DNA of 64,000 nt from Taxawa tesnikishii (nom. ined.) (lineage: Eukaryota > Ascomycota > Dothideomycetes > Dothideales). Below, in pieces: positions 13,901-26,893 of this stretch. Below the pieces are notes generated by a model that saw nothing but the letters and a program-made list of their open reading frames with translations, did not search any database and was not told the origin of the DNA. Within the stretch, counting starts at the first letter, position 1, and every line of letters begins with the position of its first letter. Location of the stretch: positions 434,001 to 498,000 of the forward strand of contig JAPDRO010000002.1 in assembly GCA_030247885.1 (NCBI GenBank). The letters are read 5' to 3'. The position numbers and the translations under genes are program-made.

Positions 13901-15192
13901 CCGCCAGGCAGACCTGGAATCGGTGGCTGCAGACCTGCGGCTTGCCAGGCCTGCATTTGAGCAAGCTGCAAGGCATTCAATCCTTGGCCACCAAGCATGT
14001 TTGGCTGAACAAGAACCTGGCCCTGTGGAAGCTGCATCAGCTGTGGTTGCTGAGGGAATTGGAAACCGGCAAGCGAGCTGACAGACGCCGAGCTGATACT
14101 GCCTCGCTGGCGATGTCCTGGCTGGAATGGCTGTGCACCGGCATGCTGGTTCATCTGGAAATTGCCCATGTTGCTGGACTGCTGCTCCTGGATAGCGGGT
14201 TGCTGCTGACGCCAATTGCCCTCGAAGTTACGAGACTGAGTTCTGCCATGACCTTGGCTGCCACGACGCTGAATGTCAGCACCTGAGTCGTTTCCACCCA
14301 TTGGAGCAGGGAACTGGAAGCCAACTGGACCGCCGCGCTGGTTCCTAGCGTTGCCGACAGCCATGCTTTGGCTTCTGCCATGGCCACGGTTCATGTTGCC
14401 ACCGCGCATTCCGCTGAAGTTGTTCTGAGGCTGGCTCGTAGGCTGCGCCTGGGGCTGAGAAGGAGTGGTAGCCTCTGCGTTACCTGGGCTGACTGAACGA
14501 TTGGTTGGACCCGGAGAAACGCCTCCTGCACCCGGAATAGGGAACTGGAAACCAGATCCCTTCCGCTTCTGCTCAGCGATCTCTGCAGCCTTCTTCGCCT
14601 CGGGAAGAGCAAGCGAGTGTCTTCGAGTGTGTCCGCCACCAACTGGTCCTCCGCCTCCACCTCTTCCACGGCTTGGTGGCTGATTTTCCGGCTTGGAGCC
14701 TGGGAAGCTGAAGTCTCCGAAAGCCGACCCAGAAGCACCCGAAGATGGTGCGGGCGGTGGGCCCATGGAACCCATGTTGGGCATAGCGGACTGGTTGCGG
14801 CGATGGCCTTGTGGCGGACCCATACTGCCAGCCATAGGAACATTCAGGTGCTGCTGCTGGGGGAATTGGTATTGTTGGTTCTGCGGTGACAAAGCTTGCA
14901 TCTGCTGTGGAAAGCCTTGGTTAGGCAGCTGCTGTTGCGGCTGGATCATGCCGAGGTTGACATATTGTTGATGTGTCGCAGCAATTTGCTGCTGCTGTTG
15001 CTGCAAGATTTCAATCTGCTGAGCAAGCGCAAGTTGCTCCACTGCATCAAGTCAGCCGAGTGTAACCAGTCGGATCTTGGTATGTAGCCACTTACTCATC
15101 AAGGGCGTGAGTTCTGAAGGGCTGCGCCTGTGGGCGACGTGAAAACGCCGGCCACCCTGGCCTTGTGCTCCTGCTTGGTTCTGCTGATCCAT
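10986..15192 (-). CDS. SSD1: Ssd1/Gul-1 RNB-domain RNA-binding protein
   Basis: Translational regulator that binds mRNAs for cell-wall proteins and acts with Cbk1/COT1 kinase in polar growth. Three exons: 15096-15192, 11081-15041 and 10986-11025, total 1365 residues. The first intron has GTAAGT and GATGCAG; the last (GTATGT...GACATAATGTTTCAG) must be removed to reach the conserved tail PPCLTIRSLNPYAL, because reading through gives a different ending. The start is followed by GRRFHVAHRRSPSELTPLM, typical of the family. A long Gln/Gly/Pro-rich N-terminal half with RRxS-type sites (probable Cbk1 targets) precedes cold-shock-like domains and the RNB domain, which begins near residue 763. The RNB metal-site motif reads DPNGSKELDDA, where active RNase II enzymes have Asp at the Glu position; Ssd1 proteins are known pseudo-nucleases. 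Confidence 0.93.
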
Positions 15193-17892
15193 GTGTGATG
15201 TCTCACTGAGGATGAACGGCGGGAAAGCCGATATCTATACAATGACGGAGGTGGGGGTTGCGGTCAATGAGGCGACGAGAGGCAACTAAGACCTCGAGGA
15301 CAATCAGCTCGGTTGTGCGTTCGAAGGGAGCAGTGATGGCTTACCTGCAGAAGAGCCTGCGGCGAACTGGAATTGAGACTGTTCGGGTTGCGGTGCGTTA
15401 TGTGCGCTGCTGTGTTTTTTTAGAGAGTCTAGACCTGCTTGAGACGGAAGCTGGAGGAAACGGTATGCAGGTGTCGTGGAGAAGCCTGATTCAATGAAGA
15501 TCAAGTTCGAATGCAGTGGCAGATAATCGCTACTAGTGGACGGGGATCCAGAAGTGATTGCGTGTAGTTGTAGTTGTGGTTGTGGTTGTGATGGTGTCGA
15601 TGACTTGTAAAGATCGGGGTCTGGCGGGTCAAAGCCAGGACAAGGAGTGCGTGAGCGCGGTTTCCTGGACGAGACTACTAAGCCTCAAGTTAGACCAATT
15701 TGGCAGTCAGAGAGCGATGTGAAGGAAGGAGAGATAGATAGGGAGACGTGTACGGAAAGTACAGGTAAGGTATGATGACGGGCGAAAAAGGCAGGTGGTG
15801 GAGCAGTTCCAAGGAGGACATGCCTTTGCTTGGCGCGATGATGTGGGCGCGGCTGCTCCCAGGCCTGCCGTAAACGCTCAGCGTTTCTCGCTTCTGTCAT
15901 CCTAGGCATCGACGAGATCTATGGGCGCAGTGTTGTATCAATAAATACCATCATATGTATGCATGCGTTATCACAGCTCGTTCGAGCTGTTGCACGTGGC
16001 TAGAACATATATACATGTATATCAAACCCTACGCCGCATCGTGTGCTTCTCCAATCGACGGCCACGCTTCGTCGAGCCTCCTTCTCCTGTTCTCACAAGC
16101 TCATCCCGCCCGACTCAGCCGTTTGAACACATCATCGATAACGCGCTCACTAGCCATCCCCATTCCCATTCCCACACGGCATGTCACAAACTGCTTTCCA
16201 CTTTGGAAGGACCGCCGTTACTTTCGCGGCGCCGTTTTTGGAAATCTATACAGTGGTGAGCACGACCTGAACAGCTCGAACACGAGGCACGGGCAACAGC
16301 AGTTCTTTCCATGGGCTCGCTCCAGTGCTTGTACCCTTGCATTTTCGCAACGCTCTCAGCCAGACGACCGGGTCTGTGCGACGCCAATTGCGGCTCTCTG
16401 TTCGACTCATGCGCTCGGGTGGCGGATGAAGTAGATCTCCATCCTCATGTATCAGCGATACTCGACGACTCGGCAGAGAAGCAAAAGCTATGACAGAGCA
16501 GAAACGAAGTGGAAACAAAGTTACAAGGAATACAGTGAAGGAATATCGCTCCACCGATGGCTTCAAGGCAGGGCAAGGCAAGGCAAGGCAAGCCGAGACG
16601 AAGTCGGTTAAGCCTCGGCTACTTCTGCACCACCTCCACCGAGCATAGATTGAGTTCTTCCTGCAGTCAAATTTGAGTATGCATTCTGAGGAGGGGAAAC
16701 CTTTCCCCAAAAAGGCGAGCACGGTAAGCGAGTGAAGGGGACACATCCATGTCGGTGCTACCTTTCGAAAGGTGTATAGATGGGAAGAATACGGATGAAT
16801 TGGAAACGAAATCCCACAGACAATCGCGACAACACTTAGAGAGAGCAAAATACAGCAAATGTCGAAATAGACGTGGAGAGTCTCCCTTGACAACCCCAGC
16901 CGGTGCAACAACGTCCCATTGTAGCTATAAGCTCGAACAAGTCCTTCGGAAGCGATCCGCTCGTCCTTCTTAAGCCTGTCCAAGGAAATGTCCTACCCCT
17001 CTATATAACCGATCTGTCGGTTTCTCTGGAACCTGCAGGCAGTCGTGGCAGTCGCCAGGCGAGACGATAGCCGAGAGAAGGTGATCCATGACCTGTTCTA
17101 CTTTCGTGTCTGTTCCTGTCGTTGTGTTGGTGCTATATAGCCTCCCCTCAACCAACGCAGTGTCATGAATGCCTTGCGAAGCTTTCTGTAATGGTTTGTG
17201 ATTGTTGTTGGAAGAACTTGACCAGTCCTTCTCACCGGGGTCGATACCCTCGATTCAATAGTCGCGGCATTGCGCTCGGGTGGCAGGCCTTGTTGTACTG
17301 AGCCCTCCTGAGCATACGAACGCCTCGAGCCTAATGCACCCGAAGAGGCATTCGTAAACATGGAAACTGATATCGGTAGGGATTTCCAGGAAGAAGCACC
17401 TCCCTTACGGTGGGGTTGATGCCATAAACATATCTATCCCTGCCCAATGTTGGTATTGTCCGGACACGCGACGTCGATCTGTACAATGCATCTGTGGGGA
17501 AGGCTCGGGGACACGACAGTATCTGTCTCTGCTTACCAGTGCTCCAGAATGAACCCGGATCACTGGAAAAATCGCATTCACTCAATGATTCGGCATTGCT
17601 GAGGGACTTTCGGTCCGGCTGCTGAGACATAGTCGACATGCTCGTGATGTCATTCCATCTGACACTCGGCATGCAGTGCGTGATGAGGGGAGTAGGTTGC
17701 GCTCCATAGTTGTTGCGGGATGAAAAACGTCTTGAGGGGACGCGATGCGCGCCTAAAACGCGGCTTCCTAACCCAATAATCGAAAGAGGAAGGCACGACC
17801 CTGATCCTGGCCTTAGCGTCGGCGACCGAACCTGATGCGACGATGGTGCGAAGCGTGTATGAACAGATGATACTGAACGAAGGCAGAGCAAA
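15193..17892. other. 2.7 kb region upstream of SSD1 without a supportable gene
   Basis: Likely contains a long SSD1 promoter and leader near 15.2 kb and the 3' end of the F-box-like gene near 17.9 kb. Simple repeats: TGTGGT-type copies at about 15562-15596 and GGCAA copies at about 16567-16592. A 245-residue open frame on the minus strand (16246-16983) reads partly through the GGCAA repeat and shows no domain; it is not called. Nothing else recognisable. Confidence 0.4.
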
Positions 17893-18910
17893 CTATGGCC
17901 AGCACTTCTCCTCCTCTTCCTTCACATTCGCGCTTGAACACGTGCATGTCTGTGATTGAATCAGAGCCTCTCCATTGACAATCCTCTCCGTGTTCTCTTC
18001 GAGCGACAGCTTGCCCATGTTCCAAAAAAGCAACGCATACATAAGAGTGACACTGTCCCGTGCATTGCAACCCAGTCTCTCGGCCAGAGTCCGTTTGAGG
18101 GTTGAGATCAACGTTGGTGGCTTCGATGTCCCGTCTACGTTGGGCATTTGCCTCTCTTCCATTTGGTTCACTTCGTCCTGCAAAGCCCTAGAGACGCCCG
18201 ATGATCAGACATTGAGACACTCTCTCGCTTGTGTGGCAACCGCACTTACCGAACTGCAAACGCCCGTGAATTGAGCAAGGCGACGAGAAAATCGGGTCCA
18301 CCGTGTAGAAGCAGCTCTTGACATGCCAGCTTTGTGTCTAGCCCGGAAACCATCCATGGCAACCACTGTACTTCCAGGAGTTCGACGCTGGAGACGAGAG
18401 TGAATAGTAAGGTCGCGAGCGACATTGAGGGTAACTTCTCAACGAGTGTTAGCCTGTCTCGCGCTGGCCCTGTGCTATGTCAGTACGAGGCACTTCGGAT
18501 AGTATAACCAAGACAAACAGCTTACCGCAGTCGTTGAGGCGGTACAACAGGAGCAGTCCTAGCTTGAATATTCTGCCTCCATGCTTTTCCCTGTGTCCAT
18601 CCCACGCAGTATTGTAGCTGTGAGACAGGAAGTCTACCGCTCGCAAGCGCTGATCCACCGTTCTTATTGTCGAAAGAGAGGGTACCAAACCCGCAAGCCC
18701 TGGGAATAGCCTGCGGAGGTCCCGATCAAAGACTTTGGTGGTCACGCTGCTTTCGAAGCGCTTCAGAAGGCTATCAAATCGACGGCACACCAGGCGAATT
18801 TTGGTGAGGCTGTTGAGCGGATTTGCTTTGGAGGAACGGCTGAAGGGCACATTCGAGAGGATCTCGAGGGTTACCTCGGCGGGCAGGTTGATAAGTTTGC
18901 TTTCCATCAT
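17893..18910 (-). CDS. F-box-like protein of unknown role
   Basis: Three exons, 18526-18910, 18250-18469 and 17893-18187, make a 299-residue protein. Introns are GTAAGC...GCACAG (18470-18525) and GTAAGT...CTCTAG (18188-18249); all phases agree. The N terminus reads LPAEVTLEILSNVP then KIRLVCRRFDSLLKRF, which matches the F-box helix pattern that binds Skp1 in SCF ubiquitin ligases. The remainder (SMSLATLLFTLVSSVELL, then a region with GGPDFLVALLNS) suggests helical repeats, but no known substrate domain is recognised. Two adjacent methionines (18910, 18907) could both start it. The final 17 residues are Cys/Glu-rich. It diverges from the DHA1 transporter at 19871. The F-box call is moderate; the gene structure is good. 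Confidence 0.6.
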
Positions 18911-19870
18911 GAATTTATGAATTTAGAAATAATGAAGTAGAACAGGAGGAAACAGGAAATTCACGAAGATACATGAGATTGTACGTACGCCTGCCTCTGA
19001 GGTACCTTGATGGTGGAGGCAGTAGTGAGCACCTCATCGCCCGCACCTTGATGGAGCGAGGTGCTCTGCACGCATGCGATGCGTGATTACTCACCATGTG
19101 CGCGGACTGCTTTCTCAGCCCAAGACCAGCGCACCCGTGATGCCACGTACTTGACATATAACCAAGAATTGGGATCGTAATGCTTTGGAGCCACGGGGAG
19201 CCCTGAACGAGCAGCGGCTGTGGCTTCTTTCCCTGCAGCTCAGGCCCCGCAAGGGTCAGGATACAACCCTTCTTGAAGGGTTTAAAATGGTTGGTGGTAT
19301 GCGAGTCTGATACATGTTAGCCGCCCCTGAGCAGTCCACAAGCGAGAGCATGTCCTCGAGGCATTATCAGAGAGGATCAATGAGTTGCTGGCTCGCGTGA
19401 TGCTGAAAGTTGATGAAGTGCCCGCGGGAGGTTTAGCCGGAAGCGTCCGGCTTCTTTCGGAAACCAGATGAACCAGATCCCTTTCAGCCAATCAGCAGCG
19501 TCTTGGCCCTCGTGATGAGATCATCCCTGACAGATCTCGCATATGACGTGTAGATCTCCAAAGCCAAAATCAGATTGAGGCTCACTTCGTATCGTTGAAT
19601 TGACCGCAAATCGTCTCGGAAGGCAATTTTGAGCATACTCCGAATCAGCCAATTCCCTTCAGCAGCGTATATCCGGCACGAGCTTGTATCGATGACGCCT
19701 TTTCAACGCTTCTTGTTGAGGTAGGATTTTGCACTGGCTCTCTCTCTCTCTCTCTCTCTTCTAGCCCAGTTGTTTCCTTATCTGCTTGCCCCTTGCATAT
19801 CTCCGATCAGTCCACTTTTACATTTCCCATCGTACATTGTGCATCATACACTCAACCGTCCGCTGCTGGC
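18911..19870. promoter_or_regulatory. Divergent promoter of the F-box-like gene and the second DHA1 transporter
   Basis: 960 bases, no gene seen. A pure CT run (22 nt, 19738-19759) lies about 110 bases before the transporter start, a common element of fungal promoters. Confidence 0.5.
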
Positions 19871-21745
19871 ATGGCGGAACTAATTCGAGACACAGCTGTC
19901 GGCCACATACTGCGCTTCGTAACTAGAAACAAAGTCTTGCAATATCAGGAAGAGAAGGACCCCTCTTTATGGCGGCAGTATATTGATGAGCGAAAGTCCG
20001 GATACCTTGCACACCACGGCGACCCGACTCCACCGGAAGACGACCAGTCGATACATGGTCTCGGCGGAGTGAGGACACGGGAGGGTGTAGACGTTCCCCA
20101 ACAACAGGCACGACGGACCTCTTCGGAATCGTCACGAACATTAAAAGAAGATGGAGAGGAGCGACAGTACAACCAGGCCAGCGGTGTGCCCATCGATCCG
20201 GAGAAGGGAAAAGACCAATACCTGGTGTCCTGGTGGGGTGACAACGATCCAGGTAAAACGGCATTCTGTACAACCCGTTACGTTACATTCAGCTAACTCA
20301 CTCAATCTAGAAAACCCGCAGAACTGGAGTTTAGGGAAGAAGATCTTCGTCACTTTTGAGATTTGTCTGCTCACAACCGGTATCTACATCGGTTCATCCA
20401 TCTATACCGCGGGCGAGGAAACTGTCGAGCAGCAGTTCGGGGTGTCACAGGTCGCGGCCACGTTGGGCTTGACGCTCTTCGTTGCCGGATATGGTATAGG
20501 ACCCATGATCTGGTCCCCTCTCAGCGAGATCCCTCAGGTTGGGAGGAACCCAATTTACTTGGCAACCTTGCTTGTCTTCGTTCTGTTCCAAATCCCTACC
20601 GCGTTGGCGGTAAACTTTGGCATGCTCCTGGCCTTCCGTTTCCTCACTGGCTTTTTCGGATCACCTGTCCTGGCCACCGGCGGTGCTTCGCTTGCTGATA
20701 TCTACGCGCCTCGCAAGCGTGCCTATGCTATGGCCATCTGGGGTATCTCGGCCGTTTGCGGTCCCACCCTTGGTCCCCTGATTGGTGGGTTTGCTGCCCA
20801 AGCCGAGGGATGGACCTGGACTATCTGGGAGCTGATGTGGTTGAGCGGCTTCTGCTGGGTTTTCCTCATGTTCTTCCTTCCCGAGACCTCTGCAAACAAC
20901 ATTCTGGTTCGCCGGACCAAGCGCCTGAGGAAGCTTACCGGTAACGACAAGCTCGTCTGCGAGCCTGAACTGATGGCGCAGAACATGACTGGCAAGGATA
21001 TAGTCATGATGGCTCTGGTGCGACCGTTCACGCTCAACTTCACCGAGCCCATGGTCTTCCTACTCAACCTCTACATCGCCCTTGTTTACGGTCTTCTGTA
21101 CATCTGGTTCGAGTCCTTCGTCATCGTGTTCGTCGAGATCTACCATTTCAACCTCGGTGAAGAAGGTCTGGCCTACCTTGGCATTCTGGTCGGCGCAATC
21201 GTTATATTGCCTCCGTTTTTTGGTACCTGTACAAGTACGTCGAGCCAAAATTCAACGACAAAGGAGAAATCGTACCCGAGGAGCGACTGCCAGCTTCCTT
21301 CGTCGGCGCCTTTGCCATTCCAATCTGTCTCTTCATGTTCGGTTGGTCGGCCGGGAGAACGCACTGGATAGTGCCTATTATCGGTTCCGGATTCTTTAGC
21401 GTTGGCTCGGTGTTGCTGTTCAACTCGGTCTTGAACTATCTTCCCGACGCCTATCCGGAGAATGCTGCTTCCGTGCTTGCCGGCAACGACTTTATGCGGA
21501 GTGCCTTCGGTGCCGGATTCCCATTGTTCGCGTCTGCCATGTACAATAAACTCGGCGTGGACTGGGCGTCAAGTACTCTTGCCTTCTTGAGTATTGCCTT
21601 CATTCCTATTCCCTTCGCACTCTACAAGTTTGGAAAGCCGCTGCGCGAGAAGTACTCAAGCATGCCAGAAAGGACTTCTAGAGATTGCTTGTACGACATG
21701 GCTTGCTTACTGCTGTCAGCCATTCGACGATTACGACTTTGCTAG
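19871..21745 (+). CDS. MFS transporter, DHA1 family, FLR1/polyamine-like (one-base break in sequence)
   Basis: Exons 19871-20252 and 20311-21745, separated by a 58-nt intron (GTAAAA...AATCTAG). The protein would be about 605 residues. A long hydrophilic N terminus ends at the family signature DPENPQNWSLGKK, followed by twelve transmembrane segments, including GYGIGPMIWSPLSEIP and the DIYAPRKRAYAMAIWGI loop. These mark plasma membrane exporters of the Flr1/Hol1/Tpo group, which remove azoles, benomyl or polyamines. At the T run 21216-21221 the frame is lost: six T are present and seven would keep LPPFFWYLYKYVEPKF. Downstream, the remaining segments through FALYKFGKPLREKY are intact in the shifted frame, so one missing base is the simplest explanation. 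The last 25 residues are not conserved-looking. Confidence 0.87.
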
Positions 21746-23482
21746 GGTTGACGAGAATGCATCGGCATCATCTCCGAAGTTTTACCTGGTGTTAGGGAAG
21801 GATCGGGTCGTCGCATGGCATGGCGTTGAACATTTGTTATAATGATTCGCTTGTGGCTTCCCTGCATGCGATGCATGAACAGGTGGCTTAATACGTAGAG
21901 TGTACAACATACCTAGAGGATCGACGAGAGAAAATTGAGTTCTAGTTAGAGTATACTCTAGTTATTGTTTTTGTTGCGCTTGCTTTGAACATTGGAAGCT
22001 GCGCGCACATGGCAGAATAACTTTCCTTGTTCTATGCCGACATCGTGCATGTCACTCTACCATGTACACACGGCAGGCGACGCTCTGGCATGTTTTAGAA
22101 GCCGCTCGCTCGGCAAGACAACCGAAACTTGTGGGAACTGCAAAGGGAAGATGGTGCGGATTACTTCATCCGGCATCTCCAAACCTTCCTATAGGCTTGC
22201 TGCTGACGAAAAGCAACACGGCAATTCGCGACACCATGATCCTTGAAGGTCTAAGGTTTAAGCTGACCCTGTCGCCTTAATCTTCGCAGAAACGCAGCTT
22301 GCGGTTCCGCAACACCACTGGTGCATGAATCGGAGCTTAAGCTGAACATCGAAAGACGGGAGGGCTTACTGTTTGGCTTTTGGCAACTGACGAAAAGAAA
22401 ATGGAATGGGGACTCCGTTACGAGGCCTGGACGGGCCTGGCAGAGACAAACACCAAGTGCAGACTCGTGGCATCAGCATCCGTTCGACCAGCCTTCAAGC
22501 CGTCTCTGAGAGCCGTTGTTGGCGCCGCGCGAACAGCAGTCGGGGCTTTTTTCGCATGGGGACTCGTTTGTAATGATGGCAACCTGCGCCCTCAAAGGGT
22601 GCTTCGCCGAGTCGATAAGGTGCTGTTGCAAGGCGACGACGATACTGTAACGGTCTTGTAGTTATCTTTGGTTGCAGAACCAATCTTGATGATGCTGTTC
22701 TGATGCCCGAAGAGCCTCTAACGTGAGCAGGAAATCCGACGGCCAGGCAGATGCAAGCCTTACCGAAACAACCTCGACTCACCATCATTATTGAGGCTAC
22801 GTGGTACATGGCATGGTGGGGAAGGGGAGGGGGGGGTTGGCCCCGAGCGGAGAAGCGCGCTTGTCGATCTCTGCACTTGCTCTTTTGAATTCCGAGTTAC
22901 GTCCGCTCTGCAGTACATCTGTACAGTGTGTACGGCTGGTAAAGGACGAATGAAAACCCGGGCGTTATTCATTTTGCTGATCGTCACACTCGACTCACGG
23001 TAGTGACGGCCATGGGGCGATGTCTGAGTGTGTCTCTTGTACGACGGCCTCTCTTTGACGCGCAGCTCCGACATGTTATCGCTTCACATGCTGTTGAACC
23101 CGCTGGACAGCGGCCGTAGCTGGCTGCCGACCTCGGCCGGGTGGACCGGCATGGTCTTACGGAAGTTCCCCGTAGTGCTCGTGCTCAGAAACACCTTTGG
23201 ATAGCTGAGCACTTAGCGGCCGCAACAGGTTGCAGATGGCGTAGCGTGGGCATGAGCGCGATCCAGGATCTGTGCACACGCGCGACAGATTCTGGAGCCC
23301 ACCCCAGCGCCTCATTTCGCGCGCGAATCAGCCAAACGGTGAGATAGCGCTTCCCCTTGGGGATCGTCTGACACTAACAGGTCTTGGTTCGTCTCTTGTC
23401 ATGTACATATTAGCACGGGGACCCCGCCAAATCTCTTCTCCTCGTGCTCTCGTCGTGTTGACGTGCTGTCTTGCTTCTTTCC
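21746..23482. other. 1.7 kb spacer before the Zn2Cys6 regulator
   Basis: No supportable gene. Short open frames on both strands lack codon-like composition. A G-rich stretch lies near 22815-22840. The last few hundred bases should be the promoter of the transcription factor. Confidence 0.4.
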
Positions 23483-26209
23483 ATGTCGGGTATCTTTGAC
23501 GGTCTGTCCTTGTTGGGACTTCAAGGACCTCAGGCTATAGACAAGAACAGCCACGTCGATACTATGTCCGACTCTTCCACCAACGGCGATGTCGTCGAGG
23601 CATCGCAACAACACGCGCAGATCCAGCCAACGAAGCGCAAGGTCGGCGATGCCGGTCTCAATCCCAATGGTGGCAGGCCCGGAAAGAGTGTAAAGAGGAG
23701 AGCCTCAAAGGCTTGCCAATGCTGTCGCGCGAGGAAGGTCAGATGCAATGTCGTTGAGCAGACGCCATGCACCAATTGCAGGCTCGACGAAGTTGAATGC
23801 ATCGTATCTGAGAGCAAACGCAAGAAGTCGGTCCACGCAACTGACGCTTGCAAGCGTTTATGCTAACCAATCTACCAGGAAGTGGACTGGCAAAATTGGA
23901 GAGGAACAGCTTGACGCCTTCACGGCACACACACCACATGGACTGCAGGAGATCCGAGCGAGCTCGCCATCGTCCATTGGCGGTTATATCGTTCCCCAAG
24001 CTCCTGTACAGAGTAACAAGCGGGTACCGGAACACGTGCCGCACTCCCTCTGTAAGTGTGGAGGTGATCTTTCTCAAGATTGCGTTGCTGAGAAAATACC
24101 AAGATCAGGAGCTCACACCTGTCGCCCTTCGCCAATCTCCTCGCGCGCGCGCATTCTCAACGGCAACGACTCTCTCGACACAGGCTCCAAACAGTCTGAT
24201 GACCGACCTGCACGCATTGGACAACGACAAAATCTTGCAAGCGATGCTTACTCCGTCAGCACCAACCGGACCCCATTTGCCCAGCTTCGTAAAGCCACTT
24301 CCATCGCGTATCGGGTCTGACGAGGTCATGTACTTGACTGCCAAAGGGGCTTTGGCGATTCCTTCACCGCCCTTGCGGAACGCGCTTCTCCAATGTTATG
24401 TCGAGTTTGTGTACCCGTACATGCCTCTGTTGGACGTGCACCAGTTCATCAAAGCCGTGGATGACAACAATGGCGAAACAACAATCAGCCTACTTCTCTT
24501 CCAGGCTGTGATGTTTGCGGCCATTGCCCACGTCGACATGCAACATCTCCGTGCAGCCGGTTATGTCACGCGACGCGACGCGAGGCGTGACTTTTTCCAA
24601 AGGACCAGGGTTAGCACTCCAGAAATCGTAGCGTTTTACCTAACGGCTAACACGGAGACAGCTTCTGTACGATTTCGATATCGAAGTTGATCGTGTGGCG
24701 CTGGTCCAGTCACTGCTCCTCATGACAGTGTGGTACGAGACGCCAGACGATCAGAAGGACAGCCATCATTGGATGGGAATTGCAGTTTCTTTGTCACACA
24801 CAATAGGACTGCACCGGGATCCAGCACGCTCCAACATGGACGAGGGACGCAAACGCCTGTGGAAACGGATTTGGTGGTGCACTTTCATGCGCGATCGTCT
24901 TATCGCCTTGGGAATGCGCCGACCCACAAAGATCAAGGACGAGGATTTCGATGTTCCGATGCTGACGATCGACGACTTCGAATTTGCACCAATTGCGCCC
25001 AATTCCTGCATAGACTCTAATTGCAAGCTCATGCAGGACCCTTCAATGCAACGCGAAATGGCGATCATGTGCGTAGAGAAGGCCAAGCTGTGCATCTGCA
25101 TTAGTCATGTTTTGTCCACGCAGTATTCCGTCTTGCACAACAACCACGGCGTGCTCAGCGCGGAGGGAAATACGCGAACCACCATGATGCTCGTGGCAAA
25201 GAAGAGCGATCCTGAAGTCTGTGGCGTCAAGACCTGCGACGAGGAGCTTCGCACTTGGAGAGAAAACCTGGCACCAGAAGCAGAGTACAAGGAAGCTTTA
25301 CCGCAAGATGTGCAGCCGGGCGACAGATGCATGGTGTTGAATCGATCTTTGCTGCATATGATCTACTACGCCACTCTATCCGCGCTGCATCGTCCGCAAG
25401 TCCTCCCATCTGCCGGTTATCCGCAAAGACCGACAGCATCTGAAGTACTCGAAATTTCGCGTCGAAACGTGCGACAGGCAGCGACCGAAATCACAAACAT
25501 CGCCCAGAACCTCGCCAACCTTGATTTGGTGAGATACTTCCCCACGACAGGTATTACCGTGCTTCTTCCAGCCATCATCATTCATCTCCTGGACATCAAA
25601 GCACCAGATGAGGCAACAAGAAGAGCCAGTCTGCAGGGCTTCTGCCAATGCATGCAGATCATGAGCAGACTGCGAGACATCTACGCTGCGGCAGATTACT
25701 CGACTGCATTCCTCGAAGCGGCGATCCGGAAAGCGGAGATCACGCTTCCACAAAAGCCGGCAGAGATGAAAGAGAAAGTCATCACTTCGGCAGCTGGTCT
25801 GGTTGACGCTGGACGCCGAATGCACCTCATCCCTAGCACACGGGACGCAAGCCGCTTGACGCCGCCGCCAGAACACCCCTCTCACAACGTCAACACGAAC
25901 GCGACTGCAAACCCTCCCCAGCCCGCGGTGGAAGACGAGCTTGCAAAGCGCCTAGAGACGTTTCTGGCGTCGACACCCAACTCGGACGACCAGACACACT
26001 CGCAGATGCAGATGCATCATGACGGCTTTGGGCTGGGCAACGACGGCTTCGGTACTTTCGAGCCAGATTTTGATGCCTTGTTGGATCTGGACGCGGCAGG
26101 GGAGGCGTTTGTGCTCGAGGACGGGGCGTTTGCGAACCTGCAGGGTGAGGGGAGCGGATTTGCGGTTGACATGAGTTTCATGAAGGATGCCAACGCGCTG
26201 TTCGCGTGA
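23483..26209 (+). CDS. Zn2Cys6 transcription factor, CTF1-beta-like, with fungal-specific domain
   Basis: Four exons (23483-23826, 23879-24051, 24104-24609, 24662-26209) give 856 residues; a second possible start is 23564. The binuclear cluster is RRASKACQCCRARKVRC...CTNC...C with spacing C-x2-C-x6-C-x7-C-x2-C-x6-C, preceded by a basic patch. The middle holds the fungal transcription factor domain (ALVQSLLLMTVWYE, GIAVSLSHTIGLHRDP, RLWKRIWWCTFMRDR). The C terminus is acidic and Asp/Gly-rich, probably activating. The cluster resembles the cutinase factor CTF1 and related regulators of fatty-acid use; this assignment is from memory of the motif and moderate. The first donor (GTCGGT) is weak and the second acceptor is AAG, so exon edges there are tentative; the phases all agree. 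Confidence 0.8.
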
Positions 26210-26893
26210 GTGTGATATCGCGAGCGAGAACGGGAACGGGAACGGGAACGGACGGGGTGGTGGACGGACTGTTACAGATTGCTGTTTTGGGCTAGCGATG
26301 GTGTCCAGGGACAGGCTGCGTACATGTCACGAGTCGAGTAGACGTGTATATGTGCCTGCATATGTGCGTACAGTTACAGATACGATACGTCGAACTTCAG
26401 GTTCGTGATGGGATTGAGTTTGATGTGTATGTGTCCCTTAGCCTGTGTGTGCTGCCTGTACATGCGGCACGTGGGCCCGACTCGCAAAAGACCCTGGCGT
26501 CTTGGACCGAGCAAACACTTTGTGACGTTAAGTTTTCGGATGGCGGAATCGAGAGCGATCTACTCGAAGCGCCGCTGCGCCTCTTTAGCATCCTGCATCT
26601 ACTGGCAAGCACCGCAATCCTAGGCCGCCTTCTCTCCTGCAGCTGCAGGCTCCTCCCGTATTCGACATCGACATCGACATCGACTTCACACAACATCTCC
26701 ATCCAAACCAGCGTCGACGAGGCTTTCGAGTGCCAGTGCAGAGCACCTCCGACACGACAAGACCGAGACACACGATCCCCCCACCATCTCCGATACGGGC
26801 GCACCTGCCTCTGCCTCTGCCCCTTACAAACGCCCGCGTCATAGCCCACCGACCACCGACCACCGACCATCGACTGCCCAGGAAGTCGCAACC
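26210..26893. promoter_or_regulatory. Promoter region of the Mpv17/PMP22 gene
   Basis: No gene is supported. Four copies of GAACGG at 26228-26251 directly follow the transcription factor stop, and a CGACAT repeat lies near 26668. Open frames here are short and change frame often. Confidence 0.4.

Noticed and set aside
12754-14286. A 510-residue open frame on the plus strand
   Set aside because: Lies wholly antisense to the SSD1 coding exon; Leu/Val-rich translation is the mirror of the real codon bias, with no domain.
16246-16983. A 245-residue open frame on the minus strand upstream of SSD1
   Set aside because: Translation passes through a GGCAA repeat, has no domain and no coding-like codon pattern.
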